This document shows, one piece after another, positions 11,378 to 23,322 of a DNA stretch of 64,000 bases. The notes under the pieces are model-generated. The model was not told where the DNA came from. It saw only the letters and a list, made by a program, of their open reading frames with translations, and searched no databases. The position numbers and the translations under genes were made by a program. The DNA is from Lichenostomus cassidix (Eukaryota > Chordata > Aves > Passeriformes > Meliphagidae). How positions within the stretch are numbered: the first letter of the stretch is position 1; the number at the start of each line of letters is the position of its first letter. The stretch is from the NCBI GenBank assembly GCA_008360975.2, contig CM039183.1, forward strand, positions 80,698,350-80,762,349, written 5' to 3'.

Positions 11378-12336
11378 CCTGAATTTCTGTTGTTCTTTGT
11401 AACAGAAATTGATATTTCACTCACCTCTTCAAGTACAGAATTTATTATTGTTTCCCTAGGATTCAAAATGGACTGTCCAAGATATGTGCTCCTACATCCC
11501 TTCGTGAGCTCTCTGCAGTCAGAGATCATAAGTAAGAAAGAGGAGTAAAGTAGAAAAGCAAGGAAGTAAAATCAAACTTAAAGCACTTTAGAACTTAAGC
11601 TTGCCTGACATGCCTATTATTTTGAGTTATAATTGGAAACAAAACTAAAATGTAACTTCTCTCTCTCCTTATGCAGGGAAATATTTTTTTTAATTTTGAA
11701 GTTTTAGCAGCAGGGAACAGTGAAGATGGCATGTCAGAGAAATGATTTCCTTAGCTCAAACTTCCTTATCAAAGGAAGGGTTTCATTTTTACTTATTTTC
11801 ATTTTTTTTTTCCATTGCAGCTAAAGTTATCTCCCATTTTTTTTTCTTTTTCTAAAATTTCTGACTCCTTCATTTCTCCATTTCTCCTGAGATTTTTACA
11901 CCCCTAGCACCAAACTGATTTTATTCAGCTTTGATAGAATGGTACAATTCTCAGTTCTGGCATCTTAATCCACCTTGGTGTTTGTTTGTAGCAGTATGTG
12001 AGCAGGTGATGGAGTTTCTATGAGCAGAGCTTCCTCATTTTGTTCTTTAGGGGCTGTTGGAAGCAGCTTTTTGTGAGGAAGCAGTAGAATTTGAATGAAT
12101 CTGGCAAGCACTGTTACCCTCCTAACAGGAGGATTGTAATTAATTCCTGTTCCAAGCCTGGGAGTGACTTTGGGAGAGTAGAAATGACAGCTGGAAAATG
12201 TGGAACCATTAAAACACATGGCACTGCAAGGAACTATAACTTTATTAAGCTATTACTCACCAGCCCTATGGGGAGCAGTGGCCAGGATTTGTTGGGAGAG
12301 GCTCAATCCACTCACCCAAACCACTCAGTAGCCGAG
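11378..12336. other. Unique AT-rich DNA
   Basis: No gene recognised. Several T-rich tracts occur; one at 11803-11820 ends TTCCATTGCAG and resembles a splice acceptor, but no credible coding frame follows. Confidence 0.55.
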
Positions 12337-12467
12337 ATCATAGAATTATAGACTGGTTTGGGTTGGAAGGGACATTAAAGTTCATCTAGTTCCAACCACC
12401 CTGACATTGGAAGAGACACATTCCACTGGACCAGGTTGCTCAAAGCCCCACCCAACCTAGCCTTGAG
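12337..12467 (-). mobile_element. CR1 LINE 3' end
   Basis: Reverse-complement CR1 terminus: ATCATAGAATTATAGACTGG at the left, then GGTTTGGGTTGGAAGGGACA, CATTCCACTGGACCAGGTTG and CTCAAAGCCCCACCCAACCT. About 130 bp of 3' UTR only; a strongly 5'-truncated copy. Confidence 0.9.
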
Positions 12468-12704
12468 ATGAGAGGAAACACTTGATGCACATAAATGTAG
12501 GCACACCCTGACATGTAAGGATGCAGAGGAGAATGGAGTGCAAGGAACCTTTTGATTGTCCCTTCCCAAGCCATTTGCACCTTGGAGTCTCCTACTGGAG
12601 CAGGCAGCAGGCAGTAAAAGGGTAGTCTAATTACTCCATGCAGCTGGACAGAGCTGTCCTAAGTGTTTAAAAAAATGTTAATAAGTATAAAACCTCATAT
12701 GGGG

Positions 12705-13160
12705 TGTATTGGTTTGAAAACAAACCAGTGGGAGATCACAAGTCAAGACTGAAAGTAAAAATAAGTGAAATAATACAAGGAAAAGCACTGACAAAGTCAG
12801 ATACAACCTGACACCCTGTTAGGGTGGTGGTAGCAGTCCAACTGAAGTAGTTCAGTTCAAGCAGTGATCCTGTGAAGGTCTAGTCTCCAGCTGAAGGTCC
12901 AGTGGTAGCTCATGTCCTCTGGGAACCCAGTAGACAGGGTAGTGCCAAGGCCAGGTTATATCCAGGTGGGAACACCTGGCTCCTCCCTCCTGGGCAGAGC
13001 ATCTCACAATGGGATGAGATAAGTCCATGGGTCACACGGTGGGTCCCTGATGGCCCATTGCCTGTCATGCGGGGTGGGTCATTAGCAGGTGATAACAGCT
13101 AACAGCCCACAGCTGGTGGTAATAGAATACTTAAATACATCTATATTGCAACCTAGGACA
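12705..13160 (-). mobile_element. Solo LTR, ~456-bp ERV family
   Basis: A 456-bp segment with TG...CA ends in either reading: plus-strand TGTATTGGTTTG at the left and ACCTAGGACA at the right. It is flanked by TGGGG (12700-12704) and TGAGG (13161-13165), a 5-bp target duplication with one mismatch. On the minus strand it starts TGTCCTAGGTTGCAATATAG and has a TATA-like GATATAACC at 12954-12962 followed by a GC-richer stretch. I take this as sense orientation. No internal retroviral sequence adjoins it. It is a different family from the ~1-kb LTRs. Family assignment rests on structure and on remembered resemblance to songbird LTRs. Confidence 0.65.
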
Positions 13161-15217
13161 TGAGGCAATAAGGTGTCAAGGAAATCATTACTCTGACATC
13201 TTTATTGATCTGGGCTGTCAAATCTTCAAAATTAAAAAAATTATTTCCCTTCATAACAAGACAGAGAAATTGCTAAATACAGTTTTTCACATCAGTTTTG
13301 GGATCTTTTCTGTATAATCCTAAGTGTTTCTTCTCAGGCTTGATTGACAAGTACAAACTTTGTGTGTTTGGGAGAAAACTCTGACTGGATCATCACAGTG
13401 CTCGAGAGCTGCACAGACCTTTTAGTAATTCTAACTGTCTTATTACAACTTTTTTGCACTGCCTGTATTGTTCACACGGGGAAGAAAATATGAACATGGA
13501 GAATAGGAACTATTACATAAAGAAATAGGAAAGCAGGTTCAAAAAATCATCTTATAGTAATTATTGCATTAAACTAACTTGCACATACAAATCCACTTCT
13601 TTAGCTTTGCAATGATGAAAAAAAAGAAGGGAAAAAAGGAAAAGTACTTAAGAAATGATGATGCATGAGGTGTCTATTGAAGCTGAAATCTCCATCTCTG
13701 GGGTCAGTGGGAGAACTTCAACTGCATCAGGCATTAGTAGCTTTATAAATTAGAAATTGAAATATTTTCCTAAATAGGAGGGGCTGTGACACTGATGCAC
13801 TTAAATGTCTTCAAAAGTCAGAAGGGGTTTGGTATTCTCATGTCCAGCAATGCATTTGGATTTGCAAGAGTAGATTTGCCTATCCTATGGTTGAGCTGTG
13901 TTAGATAAAAAATTCCACAATCTGTATTCAGTGAATCACAGTGGATCCATGCAGTGCTGGGGAGTGACCTATGGAATGACTGCAAAAAATCCAAGATTTC
14001 TACTAATGTAACAAAAGTATCAAATGGCATGAAAAAATTATTCCAAGTTTCCCCTATCATGAATGGACATCAACCAAAGGCACTACTGAAGTTTCTTTTG
14101 TTTCCAAAGGTGTGGTGGTTCTCAAATAAAAATGCTTTAAAATATTGCTTAGAATACAGTTTGCACTGCACACAAAGGACATAAACTGAGAAGTGAGTCA
14201 GCACTCAGATTGAGAAACTGGAATTCTATAATTCTGAAGCTCAATCTTACACAATGAACAGTGGCAGCAAAACAAAACAAGCAAAAGTAAGACAAAGTAA
14301 AAAGAAAATCTACTGAAAGCTTCACAGCAAGAAAGCCCTGTGTGATCCCAGTATCTGCAACTGGAATTGCTGGATAAAAAGCAAGCAGATTGTTTAATCT
14401 ACAAGTGAAAAAGGATGTTTTAATTGTTTCTTTAAAAGGCTGCAAGCATCCTTTAATGAAGGTAACTACAGCATGGATTTCTCGAATTCAATTAGCCACA
14501 ACAGGTGTATGCTAGAGATCTTCAAACCACAGAACACAACAAGGTCCTTCAGAGTAACTGGCAAATTACCTGCTAATGGATGCTGTCAGGAAAACCCAGC
14601 TGGCAGGAATGCCCTGGAAGTGTCAGCATTGCCAAGACTCTATCAGCAGGAAAGTAATGCCAGGTGTAAATGTTAAAATTGATGGAGGTTAATGAAGGAC
14701 CCAGTGGCAATGGGCCAGACTGCCTTTTCTCCCTGGTAACCCCAGGGAATTCAGCGCAATATCTGAACAATATTCTCTGGCAGCCTTGCTAGTGAAACTG
14801 AGATGGACCTGAATGCTGTTGTCCCCTGGAAGAAAACCTTTGGGATGGCAGTGATGAAGTCCAGTGCATCTCCACCTAGGAGAGAATCACACCTATGATA
14901 TTTATGGCTGTGAATCAGGGAAGAGATGGATTCTAAAATTAGAACAGAATGTTGTTCTCTTACGAAAACTCATAGTGTGCAACTTTTAATATTTTCTTAC
15001 TTAAAAGAGAGAAGAATGATGGAAAGCAAACAACATAAGTGATTAGAAATGTCCTGGAAATTGTGTGATACCATATTTACATATAGTATTTTCATGCAAA
15101 TTTTAATTCTTCTAAATTATTTATTTTAATTGTTCTATATCATTTATTATGTATTTATTGTTCTAAAGTTTATGATTCTGTGGTTTTGGACCAAGACAAA
15201 GATCTCAGATCACTTAT
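13161..15217. other. Unique non-coding DNA
   Basis: No gene or interspersed repeat recognised. Short open frames on both strands show no family resemblance. Confidence 0.55.
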
Positions 15218-15545
15218 ACTGGGGAGAGTGATTTTTACATGGGCAGATAGTGATAGGAAAAAGTAGAATGGTTTTAAACTTAAAGAGGAGAGATTTGTAC
15301 CAGATGCTAAGACTAAATTTACAGTTAGCGTGGTGAGGCACTGGAAGAGGTTGCCCAGAGAAGCTGTGGGTGCCTCACCCATGGGAGTGTTCAAGGACAG
15401 GTTGGATGGGGCTCTGAGCAACCTGATCTAGTGGGTGAAATCCCTGCCCATGGCAAGGGGTAAGGGGGTAGGGAGTGGAGTGGAACTCGATGATCTTTAT
15501 GGTCCCTTTCAAGCCAAGCCATTCTGTGATGATTCTATGATGATT
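15218..15545 (+). mobile_element. CR1 LINE 3' end
   Basis: Plus-strand CR1 with the landmark blocks ACATGGGCAGATAGTGATAG, GGTGAGGCACTGGAAGAGG, TTGCCCAGAGAAGCTGTGG, GTTCAAGGACAGGTTGGATG, a diverged TCCCTGCCCATGGCAAGG, and the terminal ATTCTGTGATGATTCTATGA. It spans roughly the last 330 bp, is 5'-truncated and noncoding. Confidence 0.92.
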
Positions 15546-16846
15546 AATTTTTTTTTTTTAACAAACGACTTTTTCAGTCTGTGAGAAGACAAAATATTGG
15601 ACATGTCCAACCAGATGGTACTCATCTGGATCTGTCATACATACAGGTACAAAATGTCATGTTCTTTAAAGCTACTCTCAGTTCTCCTTACAGACTCAAA
15701 TAATTTCAGTTTCTGGAGACTGGCTGATGGTATTCTTACCTAAAGGTAAAAGGAAATATGTGAATCTAAGAAAGAAAACTAAATATGTAAGATGTGTTAA
15801 TTTCCTGTATCTTCTGATTCTTCATTTAAAAGATAATTCTATGAAAGATTGAAAATTTTGAGCCATATCTGATGACAAGAGTTATCATAATGGTTTAATT
15901 TCTCTTCTGCAGAGATTTTGTTTTTCTCAGTAGCAAGCCCAGTAAAAGAAATTGTTGAAGTATCAAAACTGCAGAACCCTCAAATTATTTTTAATGGGTA
16001 ACAGAAGAGTTCATGCTGTCATATTTCACTGAATTCTGCAGTTTATGGAGAAATTTGGGAAATATTCTGAGAGCCTTTCTGAGAGGATATCAACACTTCC
16101 GTATGGAAGGGAAATTGCTATAATCTTCAGAGTTCTGGATATTGAAATGACCCAGGTTATCATATGAAGGTGCTCTTTCACCATTAATCTTGTCTGTAAG
16201 GCACAGACTGGGATTTCTTAAATGGCTTTTTCAGCTCATTGAATTCATCAGCAGAAGCCAGTAGACTTCAGTGAGGACAAAGAGAGAGCTGCTGCTGAGT
16301 GCTTTTAAAAATCCAGCTTCTACTCTTGTTTGAAGTAAACAAGTGTTGATTAATCTTAAACGTAACAGATCGATGATCTGCAGGCAGTTTTATTAAAGAC
16401 CAGATGACCCATTTCATTTCTGTGTAGAAAAGGCAATGTAGAGGGAAAATTTTTCAACTGAAACTGAGGCCAAGTATGTCATACTTTGTTGTTCGATTAA
16501 GAGTACAGGGAGCAATGGTTTTAACTCAAAAGAAAAGAAGGAATAAAAAGGTGACAAATGGGTAGTAATATAAAGATTTAAGGTTCATGCAGCTTTTTTC
16601 ATTCTACTCGTTTTGATCCGCACTTAGAACATTTGAGAAAGATGACTGAAGTGACTTTATTTTCTGGATAATGGACTGATTAAATAATGTTGTAAAGATC
16701 ATTGAAGAATGCAAAGATATTTTACTGCACAGTGGAGAGGAAAAGGCATTCCTTATGAAATAGCAGTGATCCTGATCTTTACAAATTTTTACAAATTCCA
16801 TTCAACAGTGGGGACCATTTTGCAAGGAAAGCATGAATGGGATGGG
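15546..16846. other. Unique non-coding DNA
   Basis: Nothing recognised apart from short T- and A-rich runs. Confidence 0.55.
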
Positions 16847-17947
16847 TGTGATGTCTGGACCTTTTCTGGACGACAAGTGCCCACTAAAACTGCTCTATCA
16901 CTCCCCTTGTCAGTGAAAAATGTAATGAATGTCTCCTGGCTAGAGACAGGAAGAGATCACTCAGCAGTTACCATCATGGGGAAAACAGATTCAGCTTGGA
17001 GAAATTATTTTAATTTATTGCCTATAAAATCAGAGTAGGAACTAAAACAAAATCATAAAAACACCTCCCTTTCACCTCATCCTCCTTTTAGGGCTTAACT
17101 TTATTGTTAACTTTCTCTACCTCCTCCCTCAGCAGCATAGGGGGATGGGGAATGAGGGCTGCAGTTGGATCATCACATGTTGTCTCTCCTGCTCCTTCCT
17201 TCTCAGACAGGGAAGGACTGCTCACACTCTTCCCCTGCTCCATCATGGGGTCCCTCTCCTGGCAGATTGTCATCCATTAACTTCTCCAGCATGGGTCCTT
17301 CCCACAGGCTGTAGTTCTTCATGAACAGCTCCAGTGTGGGTGCTTTCCATGGGGCACAGTCCTTCAGGACTGCTACAGTGTGGATCCCTCAGGGGATCAC
17401 AAGTCCTGCCAGCAAACCTGCTCCAGTGTGGTCTCCTCTCCACAGGTCTGCAGGTACTGCCTGGGTCCTGCTCCAGCATGGACTTCTTACCAGGTGATAG
17501 CCTTCTTTGGGCATCCACCTGCTTCAGTGTGGAGTCCCCTAGAGGCTGCAGGTGAATCTCTGCCCCCCCATGGACCTCCATGGGCAGCAGAGGAACAGCT
17601 GCCTCGCCATGGCCTTCCCCATGGGCTGCAGGGGAATCTCTGCTTTGGTGCCTGGAGCACCTCTCTGCTGCTGCTGCTGCAGTGACCTGGCTATCTGCAG
17701 GACTGTTCCTCTCACATGCTCTCACTCCTCTCTTCTCTGGCTGCAGTTTGTTTCTGCACAATAACTTTTTTCCCTTCTTAAATCTGTTATCCCAAATGCA
17801 CTATAACCACTGCTGACAGGCTTGGCATCGTCCAGCAGTGGGTCCATCCTGGAGCTGGCTGGAGTTGGCTCTGTCTGATGTGGCCTCTAGCAGCTTCTCA
17901 AAGAAGTCACCCCTGCTACCAAAACCTTGCCATGCAAACCAGATACA
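16847..17947 (-). mobile_element. Solo LTR, ~1-kb ERV family
   Basis: A 1,101-bp solo LTR. Read on the minus strand it starts TGTATCTGGTTTGCATGGCA at 17947, has a TATA-like AGATTTAAGAAG at about 17775-17786 and AATAAA at 17014-17019, and ends with CA at 16847. Flanks are ATGGG (16842-16846) and TTGGG (17948-17952), a 5-bp target duplication with one mismatch. The middle carries the family's repeated TGCTCCAG-type units. Overlapping open frames in this LTR (for example 17270-17761 on the minus strand) come from the GC-rich repeated units and have no retroviral protein features. Confidence 0.85.
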
Positions 17948-20900
17948 TTGGGTCAAACTAGGAAGGCAACATAAGTGAGAGAAAAAATCGGAATGTGCGT
18001 GAAAACAAAGACAACTAATATGTCTCAATCTTCAGAAGCACCAAATGAATTTAAAAATGTGAAATTAATGTTCTGAAGAAAAGGATAAAAAGGCCCTAAC
18101 CCAGTTCCAATGTTCTTTGGCCCTTCAAGTTAGGGATATCATCAATGTTAAGACTTTATTGCTGCAAATAAAATCCTTTTCCAAACTTACTGATAACTAC
18201 TGTGGAGTGAAAACTAGATTTTCTCTTAGATAGGAAATGCTAGAATTTCTGCAGGGCAGAAAAAGGAGATTAGAAAGTGATGAGACTTTCTGTTTGATAT
18301 TTTCCATCAAAACAGAACAAGACTTTAATGAAACAGAACAGTTCATGCTGTCATTTTGGGCTTAATATTATTTCTGCCATCTTCCTAGGGTTTATTTGAA
18401 AATATTTCTTTCTAGAAATTTTATCATTAATTTACATCTTTGTTGCTGCCTTGTCTTCAGAAAGGTGGAATTCAGGTGGCTGTTGGAGTCTGCATCACTG
18501 CTGGTGCATCTGCAACTCCATGACTTGAAGGACATCCTGTCCTGCTAGATCAGAGATTGAACCATCCTGTGCTTTCTAAGCCAGGGGCCAGAGGAAATGT
18601 CAGTGTCTTGAGAAAATACACCTTCAAAAGCAAATGAAAATTCAAGTAGTTTAAACTTTATTATTAAATTTTATTTATTGCAGTGAAAATATCAGAGAGT
18701 TTGAGGAGGAGTGCCAATCGTAAAAGCAGGTCTGAAAGAAATTTCCTGACCAAAAATACTATCAAAACACTGTATGACTGAGAAATTTGGGGGTACCAGA
18801 TTGTTTTTCACAAGTTGTGATTAAAATTTTTGTTGCAGGGCTGTAACAGCTTAGTCAGCTTCATTTTTAGGTCATTAACAGTGCCCTGTGCTGCTTTCCA
18901 ATCACAATACACATGTTCACTGGTTTATATGGAGATTTAGATCTGCTCATTGGAGCTTTTAAGAGAAAATATAGAAGTATTTGAATGGGCCTTATTTCAA
19001 CTAAAATTTCTGGGTTTCTTCCAAAGTACAAATTTCCCCAATTTAAGCTAGTGGTGCCCCAGTAGATACATGATAAAAACTCAGCTGTGTTACTCCACTG
19101 TAGCTAGATTTACTCTAGTAATTACATTGGCCAAATTCCTTTCTTATTAAACTCAAATGGAAAGGAAATAATTAGGTCTGATAGCTATCATATAAGGGAG
19201 TATGCTGAGGGTGAAGTAATTAAACTGTAATTGTAGTAAATTACATTTTTCATTAAAATTATAAGGAACCGGTTAAATGATTAGCTAAAATGTTTAGTGT
19301 ATTTGAAGTCCATTCAGCTTTTTGATTCTGCAGGCAGATCAGAGGAATTTACAATCTGTGGAAGTATGTTTGGATTCTGCCCTATCTCATGCTATCAATA
19401 CCAAATTGGTTCCCCGCTTGTTTGATTTTACCAAGTATTGTTCATTACTGATAGTGCTACAAAATGTGAAATGGAGCTGCTACACTCTGCAATCTAAAAC
19501 CTATCTGTATATTTACAAACAGTCTCATCTGCTCATTTACTGAGGGAGCAATTTTTTCTGTATATAAAGTTAATACCTTTATCTGCTCTGCTTTCAGAAA
19601 TATCTCCTGCAGAATTGCTATTGCAAAGAGATGCTACACCCTCAGTGACTCTGCAAGTGAGCTGTGACAATGCCTCAGTCACACCAGTCACAGTTGAACA
19701 TGCTTGAACACCCTGACTTGTTTTTTATTTTTTGCTTGCTTTGGTTTCCAAAACCACTGAATTCACAACATGTTCAGCTAACAGAAAAATAACCCAAGCA
19801 CTGTGCTTTTAGCACATAATTAATCCCTTAAAGAACATTAAACCATAGATCTCCAGGTCACTGGAAGTTCTTGGCTGTATGATGTGAACATGTAGAAAAG
19901 TGAAAAACCCCCAACACTCCAGGGACTTGCATGCATCAGGTAATTTTTGGTGTAAGTAATTAAAATCTTTTTGGATGGCAACAACAGTTACAGGGAAATG
20001 CTGAGTCTATAAGAGCAAGTTCTTCACAGCTGCAAATCACGATAGGGGAAGACTTTGAGCACAAACTTTCCTAGTACAGTCTACTGTGGAGAACTGAAAA
20101 GCCATGGCAGTGCACAGTGGACAGAGAGACAGAAATGTTTTAGAAAGCATTAGCCTTGGAAAACAAGTAAAGTTTGTCTCAAGGAGGACCTGCTAAACAA
20201 ATTGGGGACATGTTTAAAGGGTAAGCTGAAAGCAGTCAGAAAATTACTGCATGGCATGAACATCCAAACAGGCATTCACCTTCAGAACACACCAAGGAGC
20301 TGTAAGAAGAGCTCTTGCACACACAGGTGCTGCTTGAGGTGGGATGGGAGGGTAGGTGAAGGCTGGTGTCAAGCCTAAGGTACTAAAAGGTTAGGTGCAG
20401 GAGAAAGAAATGATTTTCTGTTACTCAAAGTTCATGAGCTAGTTAAGAGGTTGCATTCCTGTCAGAGACCTTTGGGTGTGGACTGCCTCACTGGAAACAG
20501 CCAACTGTGTGCCTTCTCAGCTTAGCTAGAGAAAACCCAGGTAACTGATGAGCTGCTGAATAGGAGGCACCTAATGGCACATGTATAGAGGTACCTTTGA
20601 GCTGCTGCCCCATAGTTTCTTCCATATTCTTCCAGCATAAAAACAAAGCTGCTTTATGAATCATGAAACAAATCACTACCAGAGGAATGGTAAAACTTAC
20701 AGATTTGTCTTTTAGAGACTATGTCTTCTAGAGACTATTTGTCTAAAATCACAATTTCAACATTAGTTTGGCTTTTCTAAGGCAGAAAAATGCATGGTAT
20801 TGCAATCCTGTAAAAGTACCAGGCTTTTGGTCATAGGAGCCTAGTTTTCCCCCTAAGCTTTTCAGAAAGTTAATTTCTTTTAGTGCAACCTCCTAAAAAC

Positions 20901-22818
20901 CAATAATTGTTGCTTTGCAGTGACAAAAAAACTAATCCTTTTTTTTTCAGGGGAAAGAAGGTCATGCTAAGCCACTGCAGGGTGAAGGTAAAACTGGTAA
21001 ACAAGAATTCAAAGAGAAAGATAATAGAAATTGAGAAAACAACCATCTTAAAGGATACTTCAGGGTTTGTGTGGTGAGAGCAGAGCTGAGGCTCTTCAAT
21101 CATGTTTTACAGACTGTGTGGGAGATTCATCTCTCCTGTGTCTCTGGACGCTGAATGAGGGAAGAAAGTCTGCTCTGTTGAGAATGTATTTGTCAGGCAA
21201 TGATGGCAGTTTACTTCAAGCTTCTAATAGTTACATTTAATGTATTTGTATATATTCACTTATCCTACAACTGTAGAGTGTTATTCTCATTGTAAAACAA
21301 AAGCATTAGATGATGATACTAGCAATTCTTTTGACAGTGTAAAAGTTTGAAGGGAAAATGAAAACACTCCCTGGCAGAACTGGGCCAAATTATGGCAGAG
21401 GGAGATGAAATAGTAGAACACAAGATATCTGATATTTATTGTGACAGTTTTTGTCTTTTGGGCCTGGTATAATTTTGCAGAAAATTTAGAGTTGTGTTTC
21501 TCCCATTTTTGAAAATTATATTATACTGTGATTGAAGACATGTCAAATTGCTAGCCCTCCAAATTTAAAAGCCTCTGTAGATGGGTGACAAACAAATGTC
21601 ATTGTCACATTCTTATAGTTCCCTCTGTCATTGTTTTTCCCTGGTGAAAATTAAAAATCTTTGATGAAAAGTAGTTTAAAGCTTTTGAAATTAAATGAAG
21701 CTTATTAGATCTCTATCCCACTGCATGATGATTTAGTCACAAATGCATTCCTTTTGAAGAAGTAGTAATTGGAACTATTATTTCATTTGGGTTTCCATAT
21801 ATTGTGTTACTGTATGAAAAAAAAGGAGTTCTAATTCTTTTATTTATTTTTTCCTTAAGCCCATTGGTAAAATAACACTAAAGCTTTAAAAAAAACCCAC
21901 AGAAAATTGGAAGCATTGAGCAATGGAAAATTGGATTTTAGGTTTTCCCTGTACAGTAACTATGGATTTCATGCTTGGTCTGACGAATAATTCTCTGCCT
22001 TTTTAACACATTTTGGGAAGATTTACCACTCTGAAGAGCCAGGTATTGTGGAATAGGGGAGCTTAAATTGATTTAAATGAATAATTTAATCTTTTAAATG
22101 GATTTAAAGAAATACTAATACAAAGTTTTCAGATTTTTTGTAATGACAAAAGGTTTAATAAGTTGATGTGTTATTGTTTTTTTCTTAATTTTAAAAGTTT
22201 CATTATATTTCTGTTTCTATATGACACTTAAATATCAGAATGACCCAATGTTACTCCTTCAATGAAGCTTGTAAATTGGACAAGTAACAGAAAAGATCTT
22301 TCTGAATAATAGAGGAAGACGATGTCTTTTTATGTCAGTGTCAAAATTCAACCTGCCTTCAATAGCTTTAAGATTTTACTGAATGACTCTACCTACCTAC
22401 TAACCACATAGTTTGATGTAGTCACTGAAAACTGGCACATTTTAATTTTTAAAAAAATATGCAAATTTGTTAAGATGGAATTAATGGGGAGATCTGAATA
22501 TTTTCATTTTCTCAATGCAACTAGTGTCTCTATTTCTATGTTAGGCAAAAGTTTACTGCTGAGAAATACTACAGTAGATGTTCCTTAGTTTTAATTTTTA
22601 TTAAATTGTATGTTACTAATATTACCATTATGTGTAGCTAGTTGTTAGTTAATCTATTTCCATTTCAACTGTCAAAGCATTTTACATTATATTGCAGGGC
22701 ATGACAAAATTTTATGCAGGGATTGTCACTGAATGACACTTTTTGTTCTCAGAATCCAATCCTGCAGTCTGAAGTGGTGAGAGAAGAGACTTTCTCAAGT
22801 AGTAACCCTATTAACTTC
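17948..22818. other. Unique AT-rich DNA
   Basis: Nearly 5 kb without a recognised gene, LTR or CR1. A few slightly GC-richer stretches (18470-18600, 20260-20420) show no known structure. Confidence 0.5.
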
Positions 22819-23083
22819 TGTCATGGTTTGACACTGGCCAAAAGCCAGGCACCCAAGACAGCCACTCATTCGCTCTCTCCTGCCACAGCTGGGCAAAGGA
22901 GAGGAAAAAAATCAACAAAGCGGTCATGAGTTGAAATAAGGACTGGGAGGAAACACTCCAAGGGCAAAAGAGGCTCAGCTTAAAGTTACAAAGTGAATTT
23001 ATTACTAACAGATGAGAATAATGAGAAGTAAAATGAGCCCTTAAAGACACTCCTTCTTCCCCCAACCCCTCCCTCCTTCCCAC
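22819..23083 (-). mobile_element. LTR fragment (3' part), ~1-kb ERV family
   Basis: Matches the 3'-terminal quarter of the ~1-kb LTR family in minus orientation. The plus strand starts TGTCATGGTTTGACACTGG at 22819, followed by GCCAGGCACCC, AAATAAGGACTGGGAG, AATAAA on the minus strand at 22998-23003, and a C-rich AACCCCTCCC block. The U3 end with its TATA box is missing; the sequence leaves the family near 23083. It is therefore a broken copy. Confidence 0.8.
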
Positions 23084-23278
23084 TGACAACTTCTCATTTA
23101 GACTCTTCAGGTTCAGAAAGGATAATTAAATCACATGATCAGTTTTACAAATATCCTGTACTAGAAACAAGAATTTGGCAGTAATCCAGACTGGATATTT
23201 AGGTAAATGAAAAATGTCCTACCAAAAGTCTAAATGCTTTTCATTGTTTGAAATCTAATATGTAAGAAAGTTATGGTG

Positions 23279-23322
23279 TTTTCTTTTTCTCTTTTCCTTT
23301 TCCTTTTTTTTTTTTTTTTTCC
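23279..23322 (+). repeat. Polypyrimidine tract
   Basis: Uninterrupted C/T stretch of about 44 bases with TTTTCC units then a T run, ending near CCAAAG. Low-complexity; no exon follows. Confidence 0.75.

Noticed and set aside
11803..11820. Acceptor-like T-tract plus CAG (also at 419-490 and 23279-23322)
   Set aside because: No coding frame follows any of them. T-rich tracts followed by AG are frequent in AT-rich DNA.
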